Shown piece after piece: positions 1 to 9,679 of a stretch of 64,000 bases of DNA (within the stretch, counting starts at the first letter, position 1; every line of letters begins with the position of its first letter). Position numbers and translations under genes: made by a program. Below the pieces are notes generated by a model that worked only from the letters and a program-made list of their open reading frames with translations, did no database searches and was not told the origin of the DNA. The stretch is taken from assembly GCF_000012385.1 (NCBI RefSeq), contig NC_007940.1, positions 1,302,001 to 1,366,000 on the forward strand. The letters are read 5' to 3'. The DNA comes from Rickettsia bellii RML369-C. Its GTDB lineage: Bacteria; Pseudomonadota; Alphaproteobacteria; Rickettsiales; Rickettsiaceae.

Positions 1-1713
1 TAAATCCGCAATAGGATAACCCTGCTCGCTAAGCTTTTCGAGTATATCAGCCCCTGTTGAATAGGAATTTGCTTTAGCTGAAGTTTTACCGAATGGTAAT
101 TGCATCTTTTCAAATAAAATTTCACCTAATTGTTTTGGTGAACCAATATTGAACTTCATGCCACTTAAAACAAAAATTTCTTCCTCAAGCTTTAATATTT
201 CTGCTCCAAATTCGCTAGATAACTGATTTAAATAATTCGCATCTACCTTTATGCCAGCTTTTTCCATTTTATCTATTACAAAGCAAACAGGTAAATCGAT
301 TTCTTTATAAATTCTAAAAGCCTTGTTATCTTTAAGCTCTAAAATAGTTTGCTGATAAAGATCGATAAAGCCTACTACTATTTTTGCTGCCTCTTCTATT
401 GTTGCTTCTTTTTCTACAGCTTCAAATAGATTTTTTTGCGGCAGACCTGCGGATAGTGCATAATTCATTAACTCTAAATCTTCGATTGCTGTAATTTGCT
501 GTGCCCTACTAGCATAAAATTTCAGCAGAGGTTTTAGTGAATAAGTGATTTTCTTTATTGACTGGTCAGTTAGTAAATTAAAAATAATATCTGTAAACCA
601 TTCATTATCAGCCTTAGAATTATAAGTAAAAAGATTATTAGCCTCATTTGAGATTTTAATAATATAAGCTTGATTTTTTAGGGATAAAATAAATGCAATA
701 TTAGCTCCTTTATTCTGCAATATATATATTCCAAATATCCCTACTTTTTTAGCCTTTTCAGCGAAAGCTTCAAGCTCAGCTTTATTACTGATATCTTTTA
801 TCTCTACGGCTTTTTCTTCTATTACTTCTTTATGTTCACTAATTTTAATGTCAAATAAATTCTCTGCTCTTTTATATAAAGATTTAAAGCCATATTCATG
901 TAGAAACTCTGTTAATTTATTATGATCAGGTGGCGACCATTCCAGAGCATCTAGCTTGAAATCCATGTCAACATTATAATCTAGTCCAATTAACTGCCAT
1001 GAGATTAGAGCAGCTTCTTTTGAGTTTTGTAGCGTCTCACGTTGTTTTATGCTTGAAACTTGCTCTAGGGAATTAAAGATATTCTCAACTGTACCAAACT
1101 GGGTAATAAGGCTGCTTGCGGTTTTTGGTCCTATTGACGGCACACCAGGGATATTATCAGATTTATCACCGATTAAAGCCATCACCTCACGTAATTTATC
1201 AGAAGTAACGCCGAATTTTTCAACAACATTATCTTCTGTAATATATTTGGCTTTTAGCGGGTCATATATTTTTACATTGTCATTCATTAATTGCAATAGA
1301 TCTTTATCAGAAGATATGACCACTACTTCTTCCCCAATAGAAGCAGTTTTAGCAGCAAAAGTTGCTATGATATCATCAGCTTCAAAGCCATTTTTTTCTA
1401 AAATTGGGAAGTTTAAATTTCTTGCAACATCACGTACTAATGGCAATTGTGCAATCAAATCCTCAGGCGGTGGTGGACGATTAGCTTTATATTCAGGATA
1501 AATTTCATGACGGAAATTTTTCCCACCACTGTCAAACACTACTGCTGCATGCTTCGGCTTAAAGTCATTAAGTAGCTTTAGCAACATTGACGTAAAGCCG
1601 TAAAGAGCCCCTACAGGCTCACCTTTTGGGGAAGTTAAAGGCTGTTGTGCATAATAGGCTCTGAAAACAAATCCGTATCCGTCTATAAGCAGTAAAGTAT
1701 TTTTCTTGGTCAT
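1..1713 (-). CDS. polA: DNA polymerase I, N-terminal 571 residues (partial at window edge)
   Basis: Reading in from the right, the frame is open from ATG at 1713 to base 1 and runs off the window. The N-terminus ([21 protein letters not shown]) is the FEN-like 5'-3' exonuclease start, with acidic metal-binding stretches such as EADDIIATF and [10 protein letters not shown] helix-hairpin-helix follows ([19 protein letters not shown]). The visible C-terminal part reaches the start of the polymerase domain (fingers and palm lie outside). The protein fills gaps in repair and removes RNA primers in the cytoplasm. It stands alone, with an IS element and repeats upstream. No proofreading exonuclease motifs were obvious in the middle region, but I could not check this by alignment. 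Identity is very sure; C-terminal integrity cannot be seen. Confidence 0.95.
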   Translation of the reverse strand, partial: MTKKNTLLLIDGYGFVFRAYYAQQPLTSPKGEPVGALYGFTSMLLKLLNDFKPKHAAVVFDSGGKNFRHEIYPEYKANRPPPPEDLIAQLPLVRDVARNLNFPILEKNGFEADDIIATFAAKTASIGEEVVVISSDKDLLQLMNDNVKIYDPLKAKYITEDNVVEKFGVTSDKLREVMALIGDKSDNIPGVPSIGPKTASSLITQFGTVENIFNSLEQVSSIKQRETLQNSKEAALISWQLIGLDYNVDMDFKLDALEWSPPDHNKLTEFLHEYGFKSLYKRAENLFDIKISEHKEVIEEKAVEIKDISNKAELEAFAEKAKKVGIFGIYILQNKGANIAFILSLKNQAYIIKISNEANNLFTYNSKADNEWFTDIIFNLLTDQSIKKITYSLKPLLKFYASRAQQITAIEDLELMNYALSAGLPQKNLFEAVEKEATIEEAAKIVVGFIDLYQQTILELKDNKAFRIYKEIDLPVCFVIDKMEKAGIKVDANYLNQLSSEFGAEILKLEEEIFVLSGMKFNIGSPKQLGEILFEKMQLPFGKTSAKANSYSTGADILEKLSEQGYPIADL

Positions 1714-1902
1714 TTTGTACGAAGATTAAAGATAAATGATAATATAATAATGAATTAAGATCCTGATTTCAATTTAAGAATTTTACTCCTCTTTTTTTTA
1801 ATCTCTGCTATATTCTATAAATGTCCTTAGTGTCATCTAGTTGCTTCGATGTCATTCCCGCTTAAGGCTTGCTTGCGTAGATCGAAAAACGCCCTCGGTG
1901 TC
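1714..1902. repeat. Intergenic spacer with palindromic-repeat arm, landing site of IS copy 1
   Basis: AT-rich leader of polA on the minus strand, then a repeat stretch (from about 1843) with the shared module gtagatcgaaaaacgccctc followed by GGTGTC. The same module borders IS copies 3 and 4. No convincing promoter was picked out. Confidence 0.6.
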
Positions 1903-1903
1903 A

Positions 1904-2859
1904 TCAACTATGTTTTAAATTAAAAAGAAGAGATTTTAATTTAGCATTAGCGATGACAATAATTTTACGCATTAAAGCGGTAAGAGCGACCATTTTCTTT
2001 TTACCATTGTTAATGAGTCGCTCATAAAAGAGTCTTAAACCAGAAGTCTTGCTATTACGGGCTGACATAGCAGCAAGGAATAGTATAGCTTGACTCCTGC
2101 TCTACCATGTCCTACCTTTCTATATCCTTGATATTTACCACTATCATTAGCTTTTGGAGCAAGCCCTGCAAGAGAAGCAATCTGCCGTCTTGTTAACTTC
2201 CCTAACTCCGGTAATAATATTAATAACTCAAAAGCAACTATATTACCAATGCCATTTATCTCTTTCAATATCTCATGCTTTGCTTTTAACAGCTGATCTG
2301 ATGATATAATCACTTCTACCTGATTAGTAATCTCTGTAATTTGATTACTTAAAACATCTATCATATTTATACAGCTATTTTTAACAAACTTATCTGTATT
2401 TGCTTGTTGTAATCTATTCTTTTCGGCAACTAACATTTGCTTTAAATCATTCCGTCTTTGTACTAACCGAAATAATTGTATATTTTGTTTTGATTCAGGC
2501 TTAAATACTTCAAGCTTATCTGCTCGCTCCTTACCATATAATCCTAATGCTTTAGCATCTAACTTATCTGTTTTTGCACTATTACCATATGATCTGATAA
2601 AATTCTTTACCTTTCTTGCATCTGCTCTATGTACTACATAACCTCTTTCACATAAGCTATACAATAACTCTAGTTCATATCCGCCTGTTGTTTCAACTAC
2701 AGTTAGAGAGTTTGCTAAAATATCCTTATTATCATTAATAAATTCAAATATACCGAAACTTGTATTCTCATATTCTTTTGTATCTTTTATGCCCTCTATT
2801 CCTACTACAAAATTATATTTTCCTATATCAATTCCTATATGTTTGTGATATTTTATCAT
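1904..2859 (-). pseudogene. IS110-family transposase, 1-bp frameshift
   Basis: The first 257 or so residues match the intact 318-aa copies. They carry the RuvC-like DEDD residues (D11 in GIDIGK, E56 in VVETTG, D98/D101 in KTDKLDAK) and the C-terminal serine region (NDSGKYQGY, S240). After GRAGVK one C is missing (AAGCTATAC against AAGCCTATAC), so the frame ends at 2035 and the last ~60 residues are lost. Copy 4 has the same deletion and the same S35F change, so these two copies share a recent parent or were homogenised by gene conversion. The protein is probably inactive. Confidence 0.9.
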
Positions 2860-2888
2860 ATGTACCTCGAGATTTTATATTGTTTAGG

Positions 2889-3044
2889 ATTGTAATCGGG
2901 CGTGCTTATCGCATCCCTTCCAACTATTCAAACTTCTCGAGAGTCGGGCTATAGTACCTTGATGACTCCGGTCGTATAAAACCTACTATACCGTGACGGT
3001 CGCTTACGCCCGCTTAATACCCTATATCATTATATAGGGTATTA
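2889..3044 (-). ncRNA. Candidate IS110 bridge RNA, copy 1
   Basis: Same layout as the copy 2 RNA (16024-16176). A 13-bp perfect 5' stem-loop (3015-3044) is followed by target-guide and donor-guide segments, ending in the TTACAAT guide (2889-2895). In this copy the left target guide reads CACGGTAT, not CACGGCAT, and 3 extra bases follow. The outer stem CGGGCGT/ACGCCCG is 7 bp here, stronger than in copy 2. The RNA call is inference from the family; no expression evidence can be had from sequence. Confidence 0.65.
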
Positions 3045-3110
3045 ACACTCTCTTATAAATGTTTATATTACATTTATAACTTATATTATATCACTTTCTT
3101 TTCTTACAAT

Positions 3111-3440
3111 GCCGTGGCGGCATTGGTGCGTGGATCGAAAAACGCCCTCGGTGTCATCCCGTGGCTTGACCACGGGATCCAGTTAAAAATACTAATAAAA
3201 TTAGTATTTTTTATTATTTTCTGGATACCGAGGATATTGATATTTCTAGTTGTTTTTCTGGATCCTGTGAATAAATCACGGGATGACAGAGGGGAGAATG
3301 ATCCACGCAGGAATAACATCGAGAGTGCTTTCCTATCACTGTCATCCTAACATCAAGCCACCGGATGACAGAGCAGGCTTCGCCCATTCTCACAATGACG
3401 GAAAGACGCCCTACACAACAACCACGCCACAGCACAAACC
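3111..3440. repeat. Palindromic repeat block including a 137-bp composite element
   Basis: At 3153-3289 two palindromes (gtcatcccgtggcttgacca... and its partner ...aaatcacgggatgacag) face each other across a central ATACTAAT/ATTAGTAT hairpin. The whole unit recurs inverted at 14631-14770 with about one mismatch. Short further palindrome arms follow to 3440. No gene is apparent; the open frames here are translations of the repeat. Confidence 0.85.
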
Positions 3441-3566
3441 CCTATATCTACTGTTGCTCTAATACTACTTATAAATACCCCATTAAAAAACTTCTTCAAT
3501 TTTCTCTTTATTAATTGGTCTATATATTATTTAATTAAATTAGTTACTAATTATTAAGGGTTTTGT

Positions 3567-4620
3567 ATGAAGAAGCAACACATAATAAATGAGACGTTTT
3601 TAGACGCAATTTTAGCCAAAAAATTAGGTACTTCCTATACCCCTCCAAAAGAAATTAACGACCCTGATTTTGATGAAGCAGCCAAGCATTTTATTAATCT
3701 GCTTGTTAGAGCGGATGGTTTCAAGCCTGTCAAAACGGCGGTAGTTCATCCTATTGATAAAGAGTCGTTACTTGGGGCAGTTAGAGCGGCACAATTTGGT
3801 GTAATAACACCCGTTTTGATTGGACCACAGCATAAAATCGAAGCAGTAGCAAAGGTTAATAACGTCGACCTTGCTAATTATCAGGTTATTAATGTTGAGC
3901 ATAGTCACGATGCAGCAAAAAAAGTCCGTAGAGCTTGCAAAGAAAAGAGAAGTTGCCGCCATTATGAAAGGTTCGCTGCATACTGACGAGCTTATGTCAG
4001 CGGTAGTTCATAAAGAGAATGGACTTCGTACCGAACGCCGAATAAGCCATGCTTTCTTAATGGCGGTTGCTACTTTCCCTAAACCTTTTATCATTACCGA
4101 TGCTGCTATTAATATCCGCCCTACCTTAGAGGACAAGCGTGATATAGTGCAGAATACTATAGATTTAATGCATATCCTAAAAGAAGATAAGCAGGTTAGA
4201 GTTGCAGTATTATCGGCTGTTGAGACTGTTACTTCCGCAATCCCCACTACTCTTGATGCAGCTAGCCTATCTAAGATGGCAGATCGTGGACAAATCACCA
4301 ATGCTATAGTGGATGGTCCTCTTGCTTTTGACAATGCTATATCTTTATTTGCGGCAGAAGCGAAAGGCATTAGCTCATCTGTTTCAGGGAATGCCGATAT
4401 ATTAGTAGTGCCAGATCTTGAGTCGGGTAATATGCTTGCAAAGCAGCTTAAATATTTAGGTCAAGCAGTTATGGCTGGTATCGTACTTGGAGCTAAAGTG
4501 CCGATTATTCTAACCAGCAGATCCGACCCTATGGACATGCGTGTAATTTCTTGCGTACTTGCTTCGTTTATTTATAACCATTCTAAAGCCAAGTTACATG
4601 TACAAATGAAAGGTAGTTAG
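3567..4620 (+). pseudogene. pta: Phosphate acetyl/butyryltransferase, frameshifted
   Basis: Pta turns acetyl-CoA and phosphate into acetyl phosphate and CoA, feeding acetate kinase just downstream. Residues 1-119 read in one frame (ending HSHDAAKK). The rest continues in the next frame as SVELAKKREVAAIMKGSLHT to the stop at 4620. The switch lies in a run of seven A (3917-3923); six would restore a single ~350-aa frame. The C-terminal part keeps family-like stretches such as GPLAFDNAIS and VPDLESGNMLAKQL. ATG 3567 follows an AAGGG ribosome-binding site. The stop is 1 bp before ackA, so it was a two-gene operon. Slippage on the A-run could still give some full product, or the run could be a sequencing error. 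Confidence 0.88.
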
Positions 4621-4621
4621 C

Positions 4622-5836
4622 ATGAAAAATGTTATCTTAATAGCTAATGCCGGTTCGTCTAGTCTAAAAATTTCCGTTTTTGAAATTAAAGATAAGAAAA
4701 TAAAAGATAAAATTTACAATATTTTTTTAGAAAAAAATGATACTAAAATAGTATTTCATATAAATAAAAAACAAGAATCTATTACAGAAATTAATGGCGA
4801 TGCTATTTCAGCGATGATTGAGCTTTTTGAAAGTTGGTGGAAGAATCAGAAAGACTTACATTTGATTGCTACCGGTCATAGAATTGTTCATGGAGGAAAA
4901 AATTTCAATAAACCCGTTCTTGTTAATCATAAAATTAGTGAAGATTTAAAAGCGTTGATCCCTTTAAGCCCTTTGCATCAACCTTATAATTTAAAAGTAT
5001 TAGATTTATTTCTCCAAAAATACAAAGCAGTCCACCATATAGCTTGTTTTGATACATCGTTTCACTTTACTAACCCACCAATCGCAAAAGCTTTCGGCTT
5101 ACCAAAAAAATATTATGATAAAGGGATTATTCGTTATGGCTTCCATGGTTTATCATATAAATATGTTAGCAGTCATTTTAAAGAAATGACCAAAAAAGAT
5201 TTATCTGAAAAAACTATCATAGCTCATTTAGGAAGCGGTAGTAGTTTATGTGCAATCAAAAATGGTATAAGTTTAGCTAGTTCTATGGGTTTTAGCGTAC
5301 TTGATGGAGTAATGATGGGAACTAGAACAGGTAGCCTTGACCCTGGGGTCGTGCTATATCTTTTGGATCATGAGAAAATGACTACCACAGAAATAACTGA
5401 TCTGTTATATAAGAAATCGGGACTGCTTGGTATATCAGGCGAAAGCTCCGACATGCGTACTTTGCTTGCAAGTAATAATCCTGATGCTAAGTTTGCGGTA
5501 GATTTATTTGTACATCGTATTGTGCTTGAAATAGGTAAGTTAGCGGCTGCTCTAGAGGGGCTTGATTGCTTAATCTTTACTGCCGGTGTTGGGGAGAATT
5601 CCGCTATAATACGTGAGATGATTAGCGATAAACTTTTATGACTCGGTATTAAAATAGATGATGAAAAAAATCAAAAAAACGAATATATAATAAATACAGA
5701 AAACAGTAAGGTTAAAGTTTTCGCCTTACCTACAAATGAAGAATTAATCATCGCAGAAGAGGTAATGAGGTTTATAAATATCTATACCTTACTTTATCAT
5801 TGTAATTTCAATGTTATTTTTATATTATTATACTAA
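4622..5836 (+). pseudogene. ackA: Acetate kinase with in-frame TGA
   Basis: AckA makes ATP and acetate from acetyl phosphate. The frame starts with the acetokinase signature (LIANAGSSSLKISVFE) and carries GHRIVHGG, FDTSFH, YGFHGLSY and GENSAIIREM. It stops at TGA 5639-5641 after 339 residues. The same frame goes on for 64 codons to TAA at 5836 with plausible C-terminal sequence (LGIKIDDEKN ... NEELIIAEEVMRFI), so the TGA most likely replaced a TGG tryptophan codon. With pta also broken, the acetate branch seems to be decaying in this strain. Other genes here use TGA as a normal stop, so reassignment is not the answer. Confidence 0.88.
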
Positions 5837-5862
5837 ATAATTAACCAGTCAATTTTTTAAGT

Positions 5863-6111
5863 ATGCACATAGAATATAAAGTTACTGTTTCTGAAAACGG
5901 TAGAATAAATATCCCAACAAAAATTCGTGATCAGTTGCATATTTCTTCAGGGGATCAATTGATGTTAGTTTTTGATAAGGAGTTAAAACTTATTCCTTTG
6001 AAAAATAAAATTAGAGCATTTCAAGAATTAGTAAAATCTAAAAATAAAAATAATATATCTTTAGTTGACTCGCTAATTAAATCGAGAAAAGAAGAGTTTG
6101 ATAATGAATAA
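5863..6111 (+). CDS. AbrB/VapB-type antitoxin
   Basis: An 82-residue protein whose first ~50 residues fit the swapped-hairpin AbrB/MazE DNA-binding fold (TVSENGRINIPTKIRDQLHISSGDQLML). The charged tail would bind a PIN toxin. It overlaps the following truncated toxin by 8 bp, the usual antitoxin-toxin arrangement. It would repress its own operon. The toxin partner is truncated, so this is an orphaned or decaying module. Confidence 0.8.
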   Translation: MHIEYKVTVSENGRINIPTKIRDQLHISSGDQLMLVFDKELKLIPLKNKIRAFQELVKSKNKNNISLVDSLIKSRKEEFDNE

Positions 6112-6373
6112 ATGCATTTTAGATTCATCTGCTTTACTTGCATTATTTAATTCAGAAAAAGGTTGGGAAAAAGTTGAAGAATTATTGCCGTTATCTATTA
6201 TGTCTACGGTAAATATAGCAGAAGTAGTTGCGGAATTAGATAAAAAATTAGCTGTATCATCTATTCAGAGTAAAGAAATGATTATAGCAGCAATAAATAA
6301 AATTGTGCCTTTAGATTTTGATCAATCTATTGAGGTTGGTCGTTTACGAAAAGGGCATTCCTTTAACTTATGA
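6104..6373 (+). pseudogene. PIN-domain toxin VapC, C-terminally truncated
   Basis: ATG 6104 chosen over the TTG at 6098. The start MNKCILDSSALLALFNSEKGW has the first PIN aspartate, and VNIAEVVAEL supplies the conserved Glu. After about residue 84 (VGRLRK) the frame enters unrelated DNA and stops at 6373. The later PIN aspartates (normally near residues 95-115) are missing, so RNase activity should be lost. The break joins an ankyrin gene remnant, which points to a deletion that fused two neighbours. Confidence 0.8.
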
Positions 6374-6680
6374 AGAATGGGATGGTGGTAATGCGTTACA
6401 CGTTGCGTGCGGTGCAGGTGGAAGTTTAAAAATGGTAAAATTTCTTGTTGAAAATAATATATTAACTAATATTCATAAAAAATCTGAAAAATTTGGTGAT
6501 ACACCTTTAACATTAGCTATCTCCTATGATCATCATGATATTGTGGATTATTTTAAACAAAAATTTAATATTACTTCCGTTACTTTAAAAGATTTAGATG
6601 TTATAATAGACCGAGTGAAAGCAAATTATAGAAGATATTATAATATAAAAAAGTACTACGAAAATCAAAGTAAGAAATAA
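6318..6680 (+). pseudogene. Ankyrin-repeat protein remnant (3' end)
   Basis: From about 6354 the frame reads GIPLTYEEWDGGNALHVACG...LKMVKFLVENN...GDTPLTLAISYDHHDIVDYF, that is two to three ankyrin repeats, and ends with a basic tail. Its 5' part is absent and it is out of frame with the vapC remnant in front, so it probably has no start of its own. Ankyrin proteins in Rickettsia often act on the host. The TAA overlaps the ATG of the next gene by one base. Confidence 0.75.
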
Positions 6681-8128
6681 TGTCCCTTATAGCTAACAAA
6701 AGAAAAGAAAAATCTTTAGTTAAAATATTATTCTATAAATTGTTATTAGCTATGGTTATAATATACTTGATAATACTATTTTACAATTATATGGATAAAT
6801 TGAAAATACCTATATTAATTAAACATTCAGATTTTTATAACGAAGATAAATATAATCGTATTCAAGGAATTATAGATTATGTGAATGCTCTTCGAAATGC
6901 TTTATATAATCAAGAAGAATTAGATCAAATTATTCCTCAAGCTCAACAAGTATATTTTGTAGATTATTATTTAAGCCAAGTAGAAAACGGAGGACTCACC
7001 CAATATTTTTCTAATAGTAATTTTAATGGAAAACAGAATAATATTGTTTTAAAAGGTCTTGAAGATATAAAAGCATATAAAAATAAAGAAATATTTTTTC
7101 AGGCTTGTCAATTATTAAATAATATGGATGCCTCATTAAGAGAAGAATATTTATTTTCCGGTATGTATCGGGAAGAGGAAGTTAGACAGAAACCGATAAT
7201 AAAAGAAATACATATAGAGCTAGAAAAGTTAACTGATCTATTTTTTGAAATAAATGAAAAAGAAGAACCCATTTTAGATTTAAATTTTAAATATGTAGAA
7301 AAAATCGATAATTTAAAAATAATCGATGATAAGCTATATGACAAAGAAATAGAAGCTATCGTAGCCTTAGTTCCAAATTATGACGAAAGAAAAAAATACT
7401 CAGAGGAACAATGGCTAAAAAATATGCCTAGATATACAAAAATTGCTCGAAAATTATGTAGTAAATATAACTTAGAATTATTATCAATTAATGCTTTAAG
7501 TTATGGAGAAAGTCTTATAAGTGAGGAAAAGGTTAAAGAAAATTATAATAATAATATTATGTTTTATCATATAAGTACAGATCAAGGATATTTTTATATA
7601 ATTGATTTTGGCAAAACATCTGTACTTATTAATGGTGAAGATAATCAGCCAATAGGAAAAATAAATAATTTAGAAATAAATTTCGACCAAAGTAATATAG
7701 ATATAAATAGCTTTGAAATAGAAAAAAGTACAAATATATTCAAAACTCCTAAATGGTCTATTCAATTAGAAGAAAATTGGAAATCAGAAATAAGCGAAGA
7801 TTGCTATTCATTTTTTAATCCCGAAGGTTACGGAACGTTACAAATAAGTGACTATACTAAAGATACATCTATAACTTATGATGATGTATTAGATTTAGTA
7901 GGGTTTAGCTATAAAGAAAAAACACATTTAGAAGTAGTAAAATTTGGTGATTTTGAAGGTTTTCAATATGTTTATGTTAATACGGAAAATACTTTGTGAA
8001 GGAAATTATGGTTAAAAAACGATAAAATACTTTTATTCATAATTTATAATTGTGATATTAACTATGAGGATCATACGGTTGAAACTACAAATAAAATGCT
8101 ATCCTCGCTAAAAGTTATAACTAAGTAA
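6680..8128 (+). pseudogene. Membrane-anchored DUF4375/DMP19-like protein with in-frame TGA
   Basis: There is one N-terminal membrane helix (residues ~16-36). The motif QVENGGLTQYFSNSNFN (residues ~95-111) is typical of the DUF4375/DMP19 family, some members of which mimic DNA. The second half (PKWSIQLEENWKSE...SFFNPEGYGTLQIS) resembles a separate beta-rich domain. The frame stops at TGA 7997-7999 (439 aa). The same frame continues RKLWLKNDKILLFIIYNCD... to TAA at 8126, so this is one nonsense change, probably from TGG. Function is unknown. It may be an ordinary truncated but working protein. Confidence 0.65.
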
Positions 8129-8131
8129 AAA

Positions 8132-8980
8132 ATGTCCCGACTTCATGCTACTATCTTAACGGTTTTTCCCGAAATGTTTCCTGGGACTTTAGGGCATTCT
8201 TTGGCTGGGCAAGCTCTGCAAAAAAATATTTGGTCATATGATGTTATCAATATTCGTGATTTCGGTTTAACCAAGCATAAAAATGTTGACGATGAAGCTT
8301 ATGGCGGTGGTGATGGGCTAATAATGCGTCCTGACGTGCTGGGTAATGCGATAGATCACGCATTATCTTTAAATCCAAGAGCTAAAATTTATTACCCCTC
8401 ACCTCGCGGTAAAGTCTTTACACAAGGCTTTGCTAAAGAGATATTGAGAGATATACAGCTAAATTCAGAAAGCTTTAGACAAGATGAATTTAAGGAAGAG
8501 CCTGCGGAGCATATAATAATACGTGAGCAAAGGCGAATGCCGCAAAATTCGCTTGTATCAAGTTTGCTGAATGACGCTGTAAATATGATATTCTTGTGCG
8601 GACGTTACGAAGGGATTGACGAACGTGTAATTGAAGAGTATAATATAACCGAAATTAGTGTAGGCGACTACATTTTATCCGGCGGGGAAATACCCACTCT
8701 CACCATTCTTGATTGCTTAATTAGGCTACTGCCTGGTGTTTTAATGAACCAGAATACCCTTGCTTCTGAGTCTTTTGAGAAAGATGGGGAGTTTGAGGGA
8801 GGGCTTGAATGCGGCTTATATACAAGACCTGAAGTTTGGTACAACCGAAAAGTACCGAGTGTTTTATTATCCGGTAATCATAAATTGATTAATGAATGGA
8901 AAAAAGAACAGTCGCTTATGATTACAAAATTACGTCGCCCGGAATTATTAAAAGATTTAAGAGACAAGGAAAGGAGTTAA
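8132..8980 (+). CDS. trmD: tRNA (guanine37-N1)-methyltransferase TrmD, with in-frame palindromic-element insert
   Basis: TrmD methylates G37 of tRNAs using S-adenosylmethionine, preventing frameshifts. It forms a trefoil-knot dimer. Seen: [11 protein letters not shown] at the N-terminus, [17 protein letters not shown], then [12 protein letters not shown] and [15 protein letters not shown], the cofactor-binding knot. At 282 residues it is longer than the usual 230-250. The surplus (about 35-45 residues, [20 protein letters not shown] and onward) sits just before the knot and is encoded by a palindromic element. It lies 3 bp after the preceding frame and 3 bp before rplS, so it is operonic with rplS. 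Confidence 0.95.
   Translation: MSRLHATILTVFPEMFPGTLGHSLAGQALQKNIWSYDVINIRDFGLTKHKNVDDEAYGGGDGLIMRPDVLGNAIDHALSLNPRAKIYYPSPRGKVFTQGFAKEILRDIQLNSESFRQDEFKEEPAEHIIIREQRRMPQNSLVSSLLNDAVNMIFLCGRYEGIDERVIEEYNITEISVGDYILSGGEIPTLTILDCLIRLLPGVLMNQNTLASESFEKDGEFEGGLECGLYTRPEVWYNRKVPSVLLSGNHKLINEWKKEQSLMITKLRRPELLKDLRDKERS
8465..8570 (+). repeat. In-gene Rickettsia palindromic element in trmD
   Basis: The stretch has the core shared with repeats at 36901 and 31679 (GCGGAGC-TA ... TACGTGAGCA) and rough inverted ends (gacaagatgaatt / aaattcgcttgt). It is translated in the trmD frame, adding a hydrophilic loop. Borders are approximate. Confidence 0.65.
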
Positions 8981-8983
8981 TAA

Positions 8984-9412
8984 ATGAATATTATTGACCG
9001 CTTTGAACAGGAAAATATTTCAAAGCTTATTGAAAATAAAAAAATTCCTGATTTTAAAGCTGGTGATACAGTTAAAGTTACCGTAAAAATAGTTGATAGA
9101 TCAGTTGAGAAAGATGGTAAAGAAAAGCTGACTGAAAGATTCCAAGCTTATGAGGGTGTGGTTATTGCTAAAAGAAATCGTGGCATTACCTCTTCGTTTT
9201 TAGTGCGTAAAATTAGCCATGGTGAGGGTGTTGAGAGACGCTTCATGACTTATTCACCAGTAGTACATGCTATTGATGTAGTAAAATATGGTGTTGTTCG
9301 TCGTGCTAAACTTTACTATTTAAGAGAAAGAAGCGGTAAATCGGCAAGAATCAAAGAAAGACATATGCATATTGCTAAAAAGCCTAAAGCTAAAGTAGCT
9401 GAGGCTGTTTAA
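8984..9412 (+). CDS. rplS: 50S ribosomal protein L19
   Basis: 142 residues, slightly longer than the ~115 of E. coli because of a basic alanine/lysine-rich tail. It contains [30 protein letters not shown] and [18 protein letters not shown], the L19 hallmarks. L19 sits at the 30S/50S interface. It is translated just downstream of trmD (3-bp gap), the classic trmD-rplS pairing. Confidence 0.97.
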   Translation: MNIIDRFEQENISKLIENKKIPDFKAGDTVKVTVKIVDRSVEKDGKEKLTERFQAYEGVVIAKRNRGITSSFLVRKISHGEGVERRFMTYSPVVHAIDVVKYGVVRRAKLYYLRERSGKSARIKERHMHIAKKPKAKVAEAV

Positions 9413-9679
9413 TCTTAATCGTCATTCCTGCCTGAGGCTTTATTGATGACTCAGATGTCATTTTTAGCTAAAAGCGGGAATCCAGCATAAAGCGAGATAC
9501 CTAAGCTTTTAATTTTAAAAACTTGCTGCTTTTATGTTTATTTTTCTGGATTGCCACATCCGCAGAAATGGCATAATAGTACCAACAGTTATTAAAAAGA
9601 ATCAGTCATTGCAAGGAAATTATAAAATAGTTGTACGTACATAATCTAGTAAAAAATACTACAAATTAGTATTTTTTTA
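9413..9679. repeat. Palindromic repeats downstream of rplS
   Basis: Holds cgtcattcctgcctgaggct, a TCATTTTTAGCTAAAAGCGGGAATCCAG arm and a short ATACTACAAATTAGTATTTTTT hairpin (9655-9678). The hairpin with its T-run may act as a terminator between the converging genes. Confidence 0.6.

Larger units (their letters stand above)
1903..3110 (-). mobile_element. IS110-family insertion sequence, copy 1 (transposase frameshifted)
   Basis: One of four near-identical elements in the window (others at 15958, 29867 and 35453). The ends were set by comparing all four: each is bounded by an AT dinucleotide, with GGTGTC outside the transposase 3' end and CCGTGGC-type repeat outside the noncoding end. There are no terminal inverted repeats, as is usual for IS110. 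Length is 1208 bp including both ATs. That fits a 1-bp loss in the transposase and 3 bp more than copy 2 in the noncoding end. The layout is transposase plus a ~250-bp noncoding left end holding the bridge-RNA candidate. Confidence 0.9.

Noticed and set aside
1049..1501. 150-codon plus-strand frame
   Set aside because: Lies fully antisense to the well-supported polA coding sequence and looks like no known protein.
2760..2954. 64-residue frame antisense to the transposase start, identical in all four IS copies
   Set aside because: Its conservation is explained by the IS copies being near-identical DNA. It overlaps the transposase start and the bridge-RNA segment on the other strand and has no ribosome-binding site or family resemblance.
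3104..3435. Three overlapping short frames (71-78 residues) in the repeat block, with twins at 14564-14785
   Set aside because: They are translations of palindromic repeats in several frames. The WIPWSSHGM-like words recur wherever the repeat occurs, including in false N-termini of other frames.
5639..7999. TGA read as tryptophan
   Set aside because: Several intact genes (tgt, the transposases) end in TGA at the expected family length, so the two in-frame TGA codons are better seen as nonsense mutations.
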